From: Larix kaempferi
Lineage: Eukaryota; Streptophyta; Pinopsida; Pinales; Pinaceae
Length of the DNA stretch: 64,000 nt
Reading direction: 5' to 3'
Assembly (NCBI GenBank): GCA_027924585.1
Contig: BSBM01000186.1
Span: forward strand, 4,030,001 to 4,094,000
Shown one piece after another: positions 1-12,161 of the stretch. How positions within the stretch are numbered: the stretch's first letter is position 1; the number at the start of each line of letters is the position of its first letter. A program made the position numbers and the translations under genes. Below the pieces are notes generated by a model, which worked only from the letters and a program-made list of their open reading frames with translations, made no database searches and had not been told where the DNA came from.

Positions 1-946
1 TCTTTATAAGAACTAATATGATTTCTGATGATGATTTCAACCGTAAGGGTAAATAGTTTTGGAGGGAAACGACTAACACTACATTTTTCTATTGTATTTT
101 CAACTTATATCCTTGTAATTTTACTCTTGAGTGTGAGTACTTGTTCAATGTGAAAATAAATTCCAGATCCAATGAGTACACACTTGGCATAATATACCCT
201 TTGTAAGAAAAAAACTTGAAATGAATTAAACAAACATGCATTTCCTCAATGAAGTACGCAAGCATAAAAACTAGAAATTATTTTCCTACATATGATTCCA
301 TCCAACAAACCTTATTAGGAAGTAACAAAGATCTATCCAATGTGAGTAATAGAATATGAATTCAAGATTTATTTGAATAAAGTGCTCCAATACTCATTTT
401 TAACTATTTAACAACTAGTGCACAATGGGACCCTACAATCTAGCCTCCCGGTGAAAATATGGTTTTGGAGAAAATATAGTGTGATTTTGAGATCATTAAG
501 TTTCATACCTTTGGGGTGTTCAACCATCTCTCATTTTTTTCATATCATGAGCTTCTCTATCAAGTAGAGATGCAAACTTTGTTCTATGAACATTTTGGAT
601 ATGTTTTATATCATTGTTTCTCTAGAAATAAATATCCACTCTTTCTCAAAATAATATTTTTTGATTTTGATTAAACTATTTTGGAAATAATTATAGTATC
701 AAATAAATTTGAATTGTATGGTATATCTTCATTACCTCAAACCATATGGTTAGTGACATGCAAGATCAACCTAGCTATACAAAATTGATTTATAGGGAAA
801 AAGAGTTTCAATTAAGGAATTGCAATGCCAATTGAGAGTTTTCATGATTATTTATATTTCTATTTCATTTATAAGCTTTTTGTTTTACAAATTAGATTTG
901 TTTAGATATATTTAAAATTTGTAGAATTGAATAAATTAATTTTTGT

Positions 947-981
<35 letters not shown>

Positions 982-1791
982 TTTTTCTATCAATTATTTA
1001 ACTTGTAATTTATTTATTTTTAAATAAAATAAAAAATTATTTCAATAAAAAATATCTTATTATATGGTTAAATAGATTCATTTTATTATAATACAAGTGT
1101 AAATAATTAAATTATTTCTATTTTCAAAATATTTCATGATTATAATGAGTCACTTATTTCATAATCCAATACGTGAAAAATCTGAAGTATAATAATTTAT
1201 AAATCAAATTAATAAATAACATAAAATCATTATCTTATGACATGATTATGCCTCTTGCCAATATTATTTATATTTTATCTATCATAACCTTTTAGCTAGC
1301 TACTTGTTATTCCTTTTCAACTTCATAATATTTTTTATATCATAAACCTTTATGGTAATTAGTGTTGTTATTCCCTTTCAACTTCCTTTATAAGTCCATG
1401 CGTTTTCTCTTCTAACTAGATTTTAAAATGGCTTCTTGCCTTTTCCATAGAAATTTGAGTTTTTATTAATAATAGGAGAATAATAAATATCTAAAATAGA
1501 AGTACATGAAGAAATAATTCTAATTTTTATTAGTAATATGACAATAATTGAATATCTAGAAAAAAAAAACACTTAACACTAGCCTTTAATCATGAAGTTA
1601 AATTTGAGTTGGAATTTTTCACACATACTAACTCTCATAAGTGGGTTGTAATAAATTCCTCTCCTTATCCAATTTAATTGCCAAACAATAATAAGATACA
1701 ATTGATTTTGGGTTTCTTATATACCTCAATGTGAACGCACTTGGTGCAATGTTTAAATCCAATATAATGTTTAATGCTATCTATAATTAAG
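1..1791. other. AT-rich DNA without a recognisable gene
   Basis: The stretch is strongly AT-rich, has stops in all frames and shows no protein motif, LTR end or RNA gene that I can recognise. It is the left flank into which the LINE inserted. The only ordered structure is a TA/GA microsatellite at 947-980. Confidence 0.6.
947..980. repeat. (TA)7(GA)10 compound microsatellite
   Basis: Seven TA units are followed directly by ten GA units without interruption. Such perfect dinucleotide runs are usually length-polymorphic. Confidence 0.95.
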
Positions 1792-1805
1792 TTGATGTTG
1801 TAAAC
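1792..1805. repeat. Left target-site duplication of the LINE
   Basis: The 14-bp sequence TTGATGTTGTAAAC occurs here and again at 13565-13578, directly after the LINE poly(A) run. It is the product of target-primed reverse transcription and fixes the 5' end of the LINE at about 1806. Confidence 0.93.
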
Positions 1806-2091
1806 GATAATAGATCAAGAGACGGAGGAAATAATGCTCGAAGAAGTGATTACTAGTAATAGAAGCATTCTGGAAGTCTGAAATTAGGGTGAGGTGCAAG
1901 GCATAACGTTTGTGGGGAAGTATGGTTCCAAACCAGGGGAGGGGCCCATCCCCTCTTCCTTGGCCTAATGAGGAGCCGACAACGGAAATTCCGCAGGTGC
2001 AACGGGAGGTGGCAGGAATCGGTAGGTGGCAGGAATCAGATGAGAGGGTCTCAGTAATAAAGCAGAGATTTCGGCATTAGGGATAGGCAAA

Positions 2092-3078
2092 ATGGGGCAG
2101 GGAGTCTGTATCCCTAAGTATCTTAGTACTCCATCCATCTCGATGAATCCGACAAGAGTTCAAGAGAGAATCCATCATATGATAGATCACGCGGTAATTG
2201 GTAAATTCATGGGCGTCTGGCCTTCTAAGAAAGCATTAACATGGTGGATTCACTCAACCTGGAAACCTAAAGGACAATTTGATCTCCTACTGGGGTCTAA
2301 GGGGTTCTTTACTGTGGTTTTTATCAATGTGGAAGACAAGGATAGGGTATTCGAGGGAGGACCTTATTGCTACTACTCAACAAGGTTATTTCTACGAATG
2401 TGGAAGGATCATTTTAATCCTGACAAGGAGGATCTGTCCATAGCCCCGGTTTGGATCAAACTCTATTCATTACCAACTGAATATTGGGATCCTGAAATAC
2501 TGAAGTCGATTGGAGGCGCTCTAGGGAATTTTGTTAAAATATCTTACCAAACTAAGCAAGGAAGGTATGTGTCATATGCCCATTTGTGTGTTTATATGAA
2601 TATCTCTAAAACCCTACCTGAAGTGATTACCCTAAATTGGGAAGATTCTGAGTGGTTCCAAACCCTAGACTATGAACATGTTCCTCTTCGCTGTCGATGA
2701 TGTCATACTCATGGACATCTTGCCCATGACTGTCATTTGAATCTACCGGCGGAATTACCTAGTAGAAAACCTCTGGACCAGCCTCATGCATAAGGATTTA
2801 CCAAAAACACCAATAGGAGGAAAGCGAGACAGAGTCATAATGGGGCTGAGCCCAAGGGAAAAGGAACCAGCACAAACCACTTTTTTGCATTGGATCATGA
2901 TTTTCTAGATCCCTGTGATCCAAATGAAGCCCAAAATCCTTCTATTACCGAGGTGGATAAACCTGAAGTGATATCGGAGATTAGAACTAAGGGTAAAAAT
3001 GTGAAGGATAAAAACCCTTTGGTAGTTGAGCCGATGGAGGAGGAACAAGAGGATGGAAGTAGGAGACCTGTATCTTGA
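2092..3078 (+). pseudogene. LINE ORF1: DUF4283 domain and CCHC zinc knuckle
   Basis: ORF1 proteins of plant L1 elements bind element RNA and accompany ORF2p. Residues 1-202 read cleanly and carry a DUF4283-type fold (for example KGFFTVVFINVEDKDRVFEG, WIKLYSLPTEYW). A perfect CX2CX4HX4C zinc knuckle straddles a TGA at 2698-2700. The TGA sits where the second residue between the first two cysteines should be, so it looks like a CGA to TGA change. Another stop (TAA, near 2790) follows, then an acidic tail with no domain, ending at 3078 in the same frame. There is no frameshift across the roughly 330 codons. The ATG at 2092 is the first Met ahead of the domain. Confidence 0.85.
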
Positions 3079-3356
3079 TAGTATTGAAGAATCCTGTAAG
3101 AACATTGAGGTGCACTCAATTCCGGACAATCAACTTAAACTTTTAAAAGATTCCATTCTCAAAACTAAACCCACTCCTACTCTGGGATTGGTCCCCTAAA
3201 GCTTAAGTAAAGTCAAAGGAAATTTAAAGAAGGAGGATCGAAGAGAGGACAGAGATCTAATAGGGAGCAAATAGGGGAAATTGGGGCTCGATTGGTTGAC
3301 TTTGGTTAGTATCCAATGATCTAGGAAGCTCTCGTATTTGTGAGATACAGTGCTTG

Positions 3357-5228
3357 ATGAAAATCATTTCATGGAATATTCGAGGGAATAATGGTCCTCA
3401 TAAAAGAAAGACTCTGAAAAATAAGATTAAGAAGGAAAAACCTGCTGTGGTTCTACTACAAGAAACCAAGTGTTCAGGAACTCATTTGGAACTAACTACG
3501 CGTAGAATTTGGAAAAATTGTAAGTGTATGATGTCAGATTCTATTGGGCACTCTAGAGGAATAGCGATCTTGTGGGACCCAAAAATTTTGGATCTTACTG
3601 ATTTTCTCTCCACCAAGTTCAGTCTCTCTACTGCTTTTCATATTTTAGAGTCCAACTCGAAGGGGGTGATTACCAATGTGTATGGTCCGAGCAGATATCC
3701 AAAGAAGCATACTTTCATTACCAGTTTATCCAATCTTAGGATCATGTTTGAAGAGACTCACTGGATTGTTGGAGGTGATTTCAACTTGATTAAGTCTATG
3801 GCGGAAAAGAAAGGGGGTAGGAGAATCCTAACTCCGGAGAATACTCAGTTTGATGAATTCATTGAGAACAGTAAAATGATTGATGTCACTATGGGGAGAA
3901 ATGGTTTCACCTGAAATAATAGAAGGGGAGGGGATCATTTGGTGGCGGCTAGGTTGGATAGATTTCTTGTGTCTGAAGGCATTATGCTCTTAGGGGGAAC
4001 TCTAGACTCCTGTCCGATAGGTTCTGTAGGTTCTGATCATTGGTCGGTTTCCCTTATTTGGAGTAATATTGGAACCCTAATGAATAGGCCTTTCAGGTTT
4101 GAAATTTTCTGGCTAACCCATAAAGACTTCCATACAAAGGTGGAGGAGTGGTGGAGAAATGCTTTACCTCCTCAGGGTATTAAAATGTATTGTTTTCAAC
4201 AGAAACTGAAGCTACTGAAACAACACATCAAAAGATGGAATAAAGATGTCTTCGAGGACATTTTTGTTGATATAGCCAAGATTGAGAAACAAATGGAATA
4301 AGTCTAGGCAGGTATCATGAGAAATGGCCTGAATGAGGATCTGTCTTTTGAGGAAAAAAACCTTTCAAATCAGCTTTCTCAAAGGAAAATGCATGAGGAA
4401 ATGTTGTGGAAGCAGAAGTCTAGAAACAAATGGCTGACGGATGGAGATAAGAACACAAAGTTCTTCCATAGAGCAACCATTCAACATAGACACCATAATA
4501 AAATTTGCAAACTCGGTACCAATGAGGGAGTTCTAGTTGATTCTCACGAGGATATTGAGCCGGAACCATATCTAATTTTAAGGACATGACAACAGAACCA
4601 CAGATTGACCGATATACAGCCTACATGGAGATCAAGGAGGTTGTTCCCAGGCTGATTACTAATGAGCATAATGAGATGCTTATTCATCCCATTGAAATCC
4701 AGGAGGTTGATATAGCCATTAATCAGATGGAGGATAATAAATCCCCTGGACCTGATGGTTTTACGGCCAACTTCTTTCACCACTTCTGGTATTTGATTAA
4801 AACTGAAGTATGCCAGGTCATGGAAGAATCAAGGAAAATGAAAGGGGTGCTCCCTGCTCTAAACTCTACCTTTATCACACTAATTCTGAAGACTCCAGGG
4901 ATAGAGAGACCTGACTTGTTTAGACCTATCTCTCTGTGTAATATCATCTATAAACTTATCACGAAAGTCATGGCCAATACACTAAAACCCCTTCTTCCTA
5001 CTTTGATCTCTTTGGAACAGACAGGTTTTGTGGAAGGTAGACAGATCCAAGATGGTATTATCCTTGCTAAACAAGTATTACATTTACTCAAGAGCATGAA
5101 GAAGGATGGGATGCTATTGAAGCTTGACTTATCTAAAGCATGTGATAAACCTAACAAGACCTACATTAAAGAGTTTATAGAATCCTTTGGTTTTAGCGAG
5201 TCATGGATCAAATGGATAGTGAATCTTA
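3357..5228 (+). pseudogene. LINE ORF2, 5' part: APE endonuclease and start of reverse transcriptase
   Basis: ORF2p nicks the target DNA and copies the LINE RNA there. The endonuclease (3357 to about 4060) keeps the expected catalytic landmarks: SWNIRG, LLQETK, GGDFNL and GSDHW. A TGA at 3912-3914 stands where plant L1 proteins have Trp, and a TAA at 4299-4301 also breaks the frame. A frameshift near 4580 moves the reading frame before the reverse transcriptase. The RT shows KSPGPDGF, FRPISLCN and the first catalytic Asp in LKLDLSKA. The frame is cut at 5228 by gypsy-A and continues at 9549 in the same codon phase, because the 4320-bp insertion and 5-bp TSD together keep register. I start at the ATG at 3357; a TTG at 3354 is less likely. 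Confidence 0.88.
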
Positions 5229-5633
5229 TGTTAGGAACCCATGTCAACCCTTTTATTTACTTTGTTAGTATATTGTTGTTGGAAGCATATGTTTTGTAAG
5301 TCGTCCTGTAGTATTTGTTGATCCATAGTTTGTCTTATTGTTGTTGGATGCATATGCTTTGTAATTCGTCCCGTAGTAATTGTTGATCCATATTTTGTAT
5401 TGGCCTATGTTTTGTATTGACACATGGTGTTGACCTATGGTATTGGCGCCTAGACTTAATATATAAGTTTGTCTTGAGACCAATGAAGGTACCGTGAAGT
5501 TATTTGTATTGAGCTTGCTCAAAGGAGGTTGCCCCCTCGATGTGGCCTGCAATCAATATAAAAGTGATTCTGAGTTCTGTTATTTCTGCTATCTCGTGTG
5601 TTTTCATTAATTAATTATTGCAAGTTCTCCACA
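5229..5633 (+). repeat. gypsy-A 5' LTR
   Basis: This 405-bp LTR runs from TG at 5229 to CA at 5633 and matches 9145-9548 apart from scattered changes. It contains a short internal duplication: the segment around GTTGTTGGATGCATATG occurs twice. A TATA-like ATATATAAG lies near 5459. Confidence 0.93.
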
Positions 5634-5635
5634 TT

Positions 5636-5647
5636 TTGTATTAGAGC
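5636..5647 (+). other. gypsy-A primer-binding site
   Basis: TTGTATTAGAGC lies two bases after the LTR end. It differs at two positions from TGGTATCAGAGC, the complement of the 3' end of initiator Met tRNA used by most plant LTR elements. Confidence 0.8.
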
Positions 5648-6655
5648 ACTTTCTTGGGCTTGCTGGGTGAAATTTCTGCCAAAATTTTTTTCCGCATCTG
5701 TTGCAGCTTTAGATCTGGGAATAATACCTATCTGCTTAACTATGGGAAGTACTTAGGCATAGGCCCTAAAACTCATTGTGAGGAGTACCATAGGAACCCC
5801 AAAGTAGCTGTCCCATTGAGAGGACCTGCCAGAGAAAAGGGCAATGATCCCTACCTGATTGACTAGTTCCCATCCGTGAGGTAAACCAAGAGCTATCATT
5901 TGTGGCAAAGTGGTTATCAGTTTTACCTGAGCCATTGAGTGAGGGGTACTTCCCCAATACGCAAGCCGTCAGACAACATTGGTGGCTGAGTGAAACCCCT
6001 GAACTATTAGGGAGCCGCACATACCTGGGGTCCATATCTATTTTCAACTTAACTGTTTCCTATCACTTCCGCTCAATTTCAGATCTAGCCATTTTAGATC
6101 CAGCCATTTCATATCTATTTTACATCCAGCTGTTTTCGATCCATCATGCATCATTTCAAATCCCTCTGTTTCCGATCACTTTTGCCCCATTTTCGATCTA
6201 TCTATTTCAGATCCCTCTGTTTCCCTTGAAACTTCCCTGACACACCTATCATCCCATTCTGCATATTTCATTCTTGAGGACCCTATCCCAAATTCCACTT
6301 TCCAAAGCCATAAATCCCACATTTGTCTATTTTTAGGGTTTGCCAGAACTCCTTCAATTTTCACCCAATCACCCTCAAATTTCACCACAAAGTTCCTTTC
6401 TTAATTCTGCTTCTTTGTCCCTCTTTGACAATTTTTCGCATTCTTTCCCCCCGCTTCTGAAATCCCCATTTTTTGCTTCCGTGTCCATCAGAAAGTGTCC
6501 ATAACTTGGTCAAACCCCAATTACCAATCCGAGTTTTTTCCAAATCCAAATTTCCCTTTACTAAATAAGCTTTTGTTTGTGCTTTTCTATCCATTCCCCC
6601 CCCCCAAAAAAAAAAAATCCTGGTTATGGTTGTCACCCACGTAGGAGAAAACACC
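5648..6655 (+). other. gypsy-A leader
   Basis: About 1 kb between primer-binding site and gag holds no recognisable coding sequence. From about 6060 to 6230 it is pyrimidine-rich and carries degenerate repeats of the ATTTCAGATC/TCTGTTTCC kind. A C9A12 homopolymer junction sits near 6597-6617. Confidence 0.6.
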
Positions 6656-8818
6656 ATGGAGGAAGCACTTGCAGCCATCCAAACCAAACTCCAAGATCTA
6701 GATGAAAAATTTCTCAGCCTCCATCTTCAACATCCATCCATGAACAATAACCGACAATAAGAATCTTTTGTAGCCAATGGGTTCTCTTCTTCCAACAATT
6801 CCCGTGGTCCGAAGCTTGAATTTTCTCGCTTCAATGATACAGATCCTACGAGATGGATCTATCGTGCAGAATAGTATTTCAGTCTACATAATACTTTTGA
6901 TGTCCAAAAAGTTCCACTTGCATCCTTTCATTTGGAATAGGAAGCCCTTCAATGGTACTGTTGGTACATCAAGGCTCATGACGAGCCAAAATGGACAGAT
7001 TTTTGCCAACTCCTTTTGCAATGATTTGGTCCTAGTGCTTTTGATGACTTCACTGGAGCACTCACTAAACTTCGTCAAAGTGGCATTGTGAGAGAGTATC
7101 AGATAGAATTTGAGAAACTAGCCAATCACATAGAAGGATTGTCTGATGAATTCTACAAGAGTTGTTTTATCAGTGGTCTTAAGGATGAAATCCTGTCGGA
7201 GGTTAAAATGTTATATGCCTACATAATGATGGAAGTCCTAGGGTTGGCTAAGTTGGTAGAAGACAAGATTGCAGCCCAATAGCGCTCCAAACCCACTTTT
7301 GTTCCCTTTCGAAATATGGTTTCTCAACGACCTCTCATCCCACTAGCTCCTCGACCAACTCCTATCAAGCATCTGTCTGAAACAGAAATGCAGGCACGTA
7401 GAGAAAAATATCTTTGTTATAATTGTGATGATAAATTCACTCGGGGACATAGATGTGTTCAACAAAATCTCTATCTCTTGGATATGGATTCTCCGCCTGC
7501 CTCTACAATTGGTGAAGAAACTCTAGATACAATGGATGATCAGGTCGACATTCAGGAGTTGCCTATTGACCCCCCATCTTAGAATGAACAACCAGAGATA
7601 TCTCTCCATGCTTTATCTGGCGTCACCACCCCCCAAACAATGTGGGTCAGGGGTTACTTCAAGAAGCTCCCTCTTACAATACTCATTGATTCTCGTAGCA
7701 CTCATAACTTCATTGACCCTCGGATCGCCAAACATGCTGATTGTTTTGTCTATCCTTGCTCCAACTTTGAAGTCATAGTTGCCAAAGGGGGCACCTTACC
7801 TTGCAAGGGGAAGTGTCACAATGTGCGTATCTCTCTGGAAGATTATAACATGCACTCTGACATGTTTTCCTTGTCCCTAGGTATATGCGATGTGGTTTTG
7901 GGCATTCAATGGTTACGTACACTTGGCCCCATATTATGGGATTTTGCTCAACTTTGGATGCAGTTTTTAGTCAATAGGAAACAACACAAATTTAAGGGCT
8001 TACAATAAGGGTCTCTCCCTATCATCAGTTCACATCGCCTAGAAAAGATCCTTAAGAATAATTTCCATGGTGTCATCGCTCAACTCCATTCCATTCAGAT
8101 GCGCCCATCAACGGTCTCCCCTACATCCTTGGATAGATCTGTAGGTGTCCTTGTTGAACCAGTGGGCTTGTCACCTTCAAGAGACCTTTCCGACAAGAAT
8201 TTAGCCGCATCTACATCTGAGAAGGAAATGATGGCTATTTTTCATGCAGTACAGAAGTGGCAGCCACACCTATTAGGGAATTATTTATGCATCAAGACTG
8301 ATCTCCAGAGTCTAGAAAATTTCCTGGAACAATGGATCTCCTCCCTAGCACACCTGAAATGGGTTATCCAAATCATGGGTTATGCCTATGTGATCACGTA
8401 CAAGAAGGGTAAGGACAATATGGTGGCAGATGCTCCTTATCACACATTTGATGACCTAGTTTCTCTTACAGCTATTTCTCTACTTGTCCCAAATTGGTTG
8501 CAATCTATTCAACAGGGCTATCTCTTCTATGAACTCCATGCTTCTTCATCAGCATGGCACTCTAGGTTCCTCAAAATGTATGACTAGGAACAATGTAAGT
8601 TCTTTTGGCAGGGATTGAAAATGATAATTCAATAGATGGTGGCTGCCTGTGAAACAACACTCCTTTCAGGACTGCTCGAACCCTTGCCCATCCCTACACA
8701 GATTTGGACAACTATTTCTATGGATTTCCTAGAATCATTGGAGTGGTACAATACCACATCTAAAAGGACACCATATGAAGTATTATATGGAGAGAAACCG
8801 CCAGTTCTTCTTCCATAA
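6656..8818 (+). pseudogene. gypsy-A gag-protease-RNase H-integrase remnant
   Basis: One frame runs the whole length, broken by several in-frame stops (mostly TAG) but apparently no frameshift. Gag starts at ATG 6656 and shows KLEFSRFN and the EYQIEFEKLANHIEGL block, then the zinc knuckle CYNCDDKFTRGHRC near 7417-7460. A protease follows, with its active site changed to LIDSRSTHNF: the usual D-S/T-G has Arg in place of Gly, so it should be inactive. At about 8090 the sequence jumps straight to the second half of RNase H (ASTSEKEMMAIFHAVQKW, ITYKKGKDNMVADA), so RT and the RNase H start are deleted. Small integrase scraps (PLPIPTQIWTTISMDF, then TPYEVLYG) lie at 8636-8818. From 8819 to 9131 the frame is a degraded integrase C-terminus. 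Confidence 0.85.
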
Positions 8819-9131
8819 ACCATCAGTAGCTCCCTAGTTCAAGCAATTGACTCGGTTCTTCGAAATTGTGATCAGATTCTTCTCATTCTGTAGGACAATC
8901 TTCACATGGCAAGAATTTGACTGAAACAACAAGTCGATCAACACCATTTTTAGCATACTTTTCACGCAGATGATATGGTTCTTCTTCATCTACAACATTC
9001 CAAGCAACCCTCCCTAAAACTCAAGAGGCATTAGTGGCCCAGAATGCAACCCAAGGATGATACAGGGGAACCACTCCTTCAGATTCTGCATCAATTTCCA
9101 CATCTAAAGCTTTGAGGACAAAGCTTTTTCT

Positions 9132-9144
9132 AAGGGAGAGGGGA
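9132..9144 (+). other. gypsy-A polypurine tract
   Basis: AAGGGAGAGGGGA directly abuts the 3' LTR. This is the RNase H-resistant primer site for plus-strand DNA synthesis. Confidence 0.88.
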
Positions 9145-9548
9145 TGTTAGGAACCCATGTCAACCCTTCTATTTACTTTGTTACTATATTGTTGTTGGAT
9201 GCATATGCTTTGTAAGTCGTCCCGTAGTATTTGTTGATCCATAGTTTGTCTTATTATTGTTGGATGTAATGCTTTGTAAGTCATCCCGTAGTAATTGTTG
9301 ATCCATATTTTGTATTGGCCCATGGTTTTTATTGACACATGGTGTTGACCAATGGTATTGGTGCCTAGAATTAGTATATAAGTTTGTGTTGAGACCAATG
9401 AAGGTACCGTGAAGTTATTTGTATTGATCTTGCTCAAAGGAGGTTTCCTCCTCGAAGTGGCCTGCGATCAACATAAAAGTGATTATGAGTTCTGTTATTT
9501 CTGCTATCTCATGTGTTTTAATTAATTAATTATTTCAGGTTCTCCACA
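9145..9548 (+). repeat. gypsy-A 3' LTR
   Basis: A 404-bp copy of the left LTR ends in CA at 9548 and is followed by the TCTTA duplication. The two LTRs differ by scattered substitutions and small indels, so the insertion is clearly older than those of gypsy-B and gypsy-E. Confidence 0.93.
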
Positions 9549-11890
9549 TCTTAATTCAACTGCGTTCTTTTCTATCTTGATCAATGGGCACCCGTCTAGT
9601 TTTTTCAAGCCTACGAGGGGCATACGACAAGAGGACCCCCTTTCTCCCTTTCTCTTTGTGATCATGACTGAAGGTCTTGGCATGCTTATTTTGCATTTTG
9701 TTGATCAAGGGAAAATCAAAGGTCTTAAATTCCCACCGTATGATATGTCTATAACACATCAACAGTTTGTGGACGACACTCTCTTGATGGGTCATTCTTT
9801 TGTTCAGGAAGCTAGACAAATTAAGAAGGCATTGAATATCTTCTTAAGAGCTTTGGGGCTTACATTGAATATGGACAAATCCTTGATTTTCTTCTTTAAT
9901 ACTCCGCCTGCTAGCTAAAGGAACATAGTTAGGATTTTAGCTTTAACTAAGAACTCCCTTCCAACCAAATACATGGGTTCTCCCCTATCTGATGCTATCC
10001 TTAAGAAGACTTCTTGGGAATAAATCTTAAGTAAAATGAGGGAGAAACTCTAAAATTGGACGTTTTGAGCTTTAAACTTACTGGGATGTGTTATTCTTGT
10101 TAAAAATGTTCTTCAGGAAATGCCTCTATACCTCTTTTCTGTCCTCTTGGCTCCTAAATATGTCTTGAGGGAGATCAGAAATATAGAATGTTCTTTCCTT
10201 TGGGGAGGCACTATGGAACATAAACAATGGCCCCTTGTGGCTTGGGAGACTCTGTGTACGTCAAAACCTAAAGAAGGTCTTGGACTCCGGGAGCCTAGAA
10301 GATGAGCATTGTTTGTGGAGAAAAGATTTGGTGGAGGTGGCTCAATCATATGAATGAGCAATGGGCCAGTTTCTGGGGCATGAAATATGCTCATAATATT
10401 GAAAATGAGGACTAGGTTAGGATGGATGGGTCGGAACAGGGGTCACACATTTGGAACATGGATAGAAAGGGATGTGACCTGATAAGAAAACACAATTTTT
10501 GGGAGGTCAAACAAGGATCATCATCTAATCTGTGGTCGGATGCATGGCAACAAGAACAACCCCTTCTAACTTTGGTGAATGATATCCCTCCAGATTCACC
10601 AGTTTTTAACCATGATTGGAAGATGATTGCGTGCTATTGGCAGGAGGAACCGAATGATCAAGGGTTTCGGGTATGGAAGTCTCTGATTTGATGGATGGAG
10701 ACATATGGGGAGGAAATTGGCAAATGCATCCATGAAACTTTGCAACAGCGACAGATCAAATTTTAGTTGGGTTTGGACCTGCTGCGCTGGGGGCATCGGC
10801 CAAAATGTATGTTCACCATGAAAGAGGCTTATTACATTTAGAGTGGTCATGATACGCCTATTGCTGATAAGATTTGGAAACGCCTTTGGGATGCTAAACT
10901 CTAGCCTAAAATTACTCTCTTCATTTGGCTAGTGCTGAAAGGGAAGATTTTAACGTGGGATAACCTTATGAAGCGAGGATTTGAGGGACCCTCCTATTGC
11001 ATTCTATGTGGAAAGCATGGGGAAACAATTTCAGACCTTCTTGACGAGTGCAGCTTCTCCTCGGAACTATGGGATAAGGGTGCTATGATCTTCCGTATGA
11101 CAGATAGAATACGAATTGACTCGACAGGTTCAATTAAGGGCTGGAGAAAGGATCCTTTCTAGGGGAGAATCTTGAATAGAATTTGGGAACTATTCCCTGG
11201 TTTTCTTATGTGGGATGCGTGGAAGGAATGTAATCAAAGAATTTTCAGAGGGAAAATTCAGAACTGCACTATTATTTGGAACCAAATTCAACGTGGTATT
11301 ATAGAGACTCTACAATTAGCTTAGTGGAATGAGAAGGATCTGAAATTACCAGCAATTGAAGTAAATATTCAGAAGAATTGGCGCATTGGGGTGCCACCTA
11401 ACTATATTGGGCATAGTCGTCCTCTGAGAACTTCCATGGAAAGCCAGGTGGCTTGGTCTACACCTTTAGCTAGTTGGCTTAAGCACAACTTTGATGGCGC
11501 ATCAAAGGGTAATCCTGGGAACGCTGGCTATGGTGGGGTTGTGCGGGATGACAAAGCAAGTGTCCTGTTTAGCTATTATGGTCATCTGGGCCTTGATACC
11601 AATAATGCGGATGAATCCGAGGCAATGATACAGGGTTTAAGCATGGTCGCTTGTCGTGGCATTACAAGTCTCCACGTGGAGGGGGACTCCAAATTAATTA
11701 TCCAGCTTGCCACTAGGTTGGCTAATGGGACACGGGCGGCTAAGTTGGTGACTACATGGAGGTTAGCATGGAGCATGACATGCTTAGAAAACATTATTAA
11801 AACGATGACCTATGCCACCTTTTACCACGTTCGATAGAGTGCAAACTGCTTGGCTGACGTGCTTACAAACTAGGGTGCTAGTTGCAGTAA
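9549..11890 (+). pseudogene. LINE ORF2, 3' part: RT catalytic core, zf-RVT segment and RNase H
   Basis: The RT resumes after gypsy-A with a thumb/palm segment (RGIRQEDPLSPFLF) and the catalytic box FVDDT at about 9769-9783, the LINE form of YADD. A TAA at 9916 and several later stops interrupt it, and a frameshift lies between 10305 and 10422. A Cys/His-containing zf-RVT-like segment (CILCGKHGE...LLDEC) is at about 10998-11055. The RNase H (about 11440-11880) starts FDGASKGNPGNAGYGG and continues with DESEAMIQGL and VEGDSKLI. This is the archaeal-like RNase H (RVT_3 type) that plant L1 elements acquired. A TAG at 11835-11837 breaks it just before its C-terminal SANCLADVL. Confidence 0.87.
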
Positions 11891-12161
11891 TGAGGGATGG
11901 GGTGGTGATGCCCTCAACATGCTAATGAGCACGTGTCGAGTTAGATGTCTTCAAATTGTTGAAAGCGACATGTGTTCGATGGGCAAGGTTGCTGGAAGTC
12001 CTTTGATGTAATGTGAAGTGATGGTTTTTAATAGATGGGATACTCGGGACGGCAGGAGTTACGAGCGATCTTTTGTGACTCCTTCAGGATATTTAACTGC
12101 ATGTCCTTCCCCCTATGAGTTTTCTAGGAGGAAATTGATGATTTGAGATCTGAAGTGTGGG

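Larger units (their letters stand above)
5229..9548 (+). mobile_element. gypsy-A: internally deleted Ty3/gypsy element inside the LINE
   Basis: The element is 4320 bp long and has two LTRs of 405 and 404 bp, both starting TGTTAGGAACCC and ending CA. It is flanked by TCTTA on each side (5224-5228 and 9549-9553). A tRNA-iMet-like primer-binding site follows the left LTR and a purine run precedes the right one. Inside is a single decayed frame for gag, protease, part of RNase H and scraps of integrase. Almost the whole reverse transcriptase is missing. The CYNC..KFTRGHRC knuckle and the order PR-(RT)-RNH-INT point to Ty3/gypsy, probably a chromovirus. It is dead and non-autonomous. Confidence 0.93.

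Noticed and set aside
6777-7091. 104-codon frame in gypsy-A gag region
   Set aside because: It is in the wrong phase. The gag homology is in the frame that begins at 6656 and continues at 7088.
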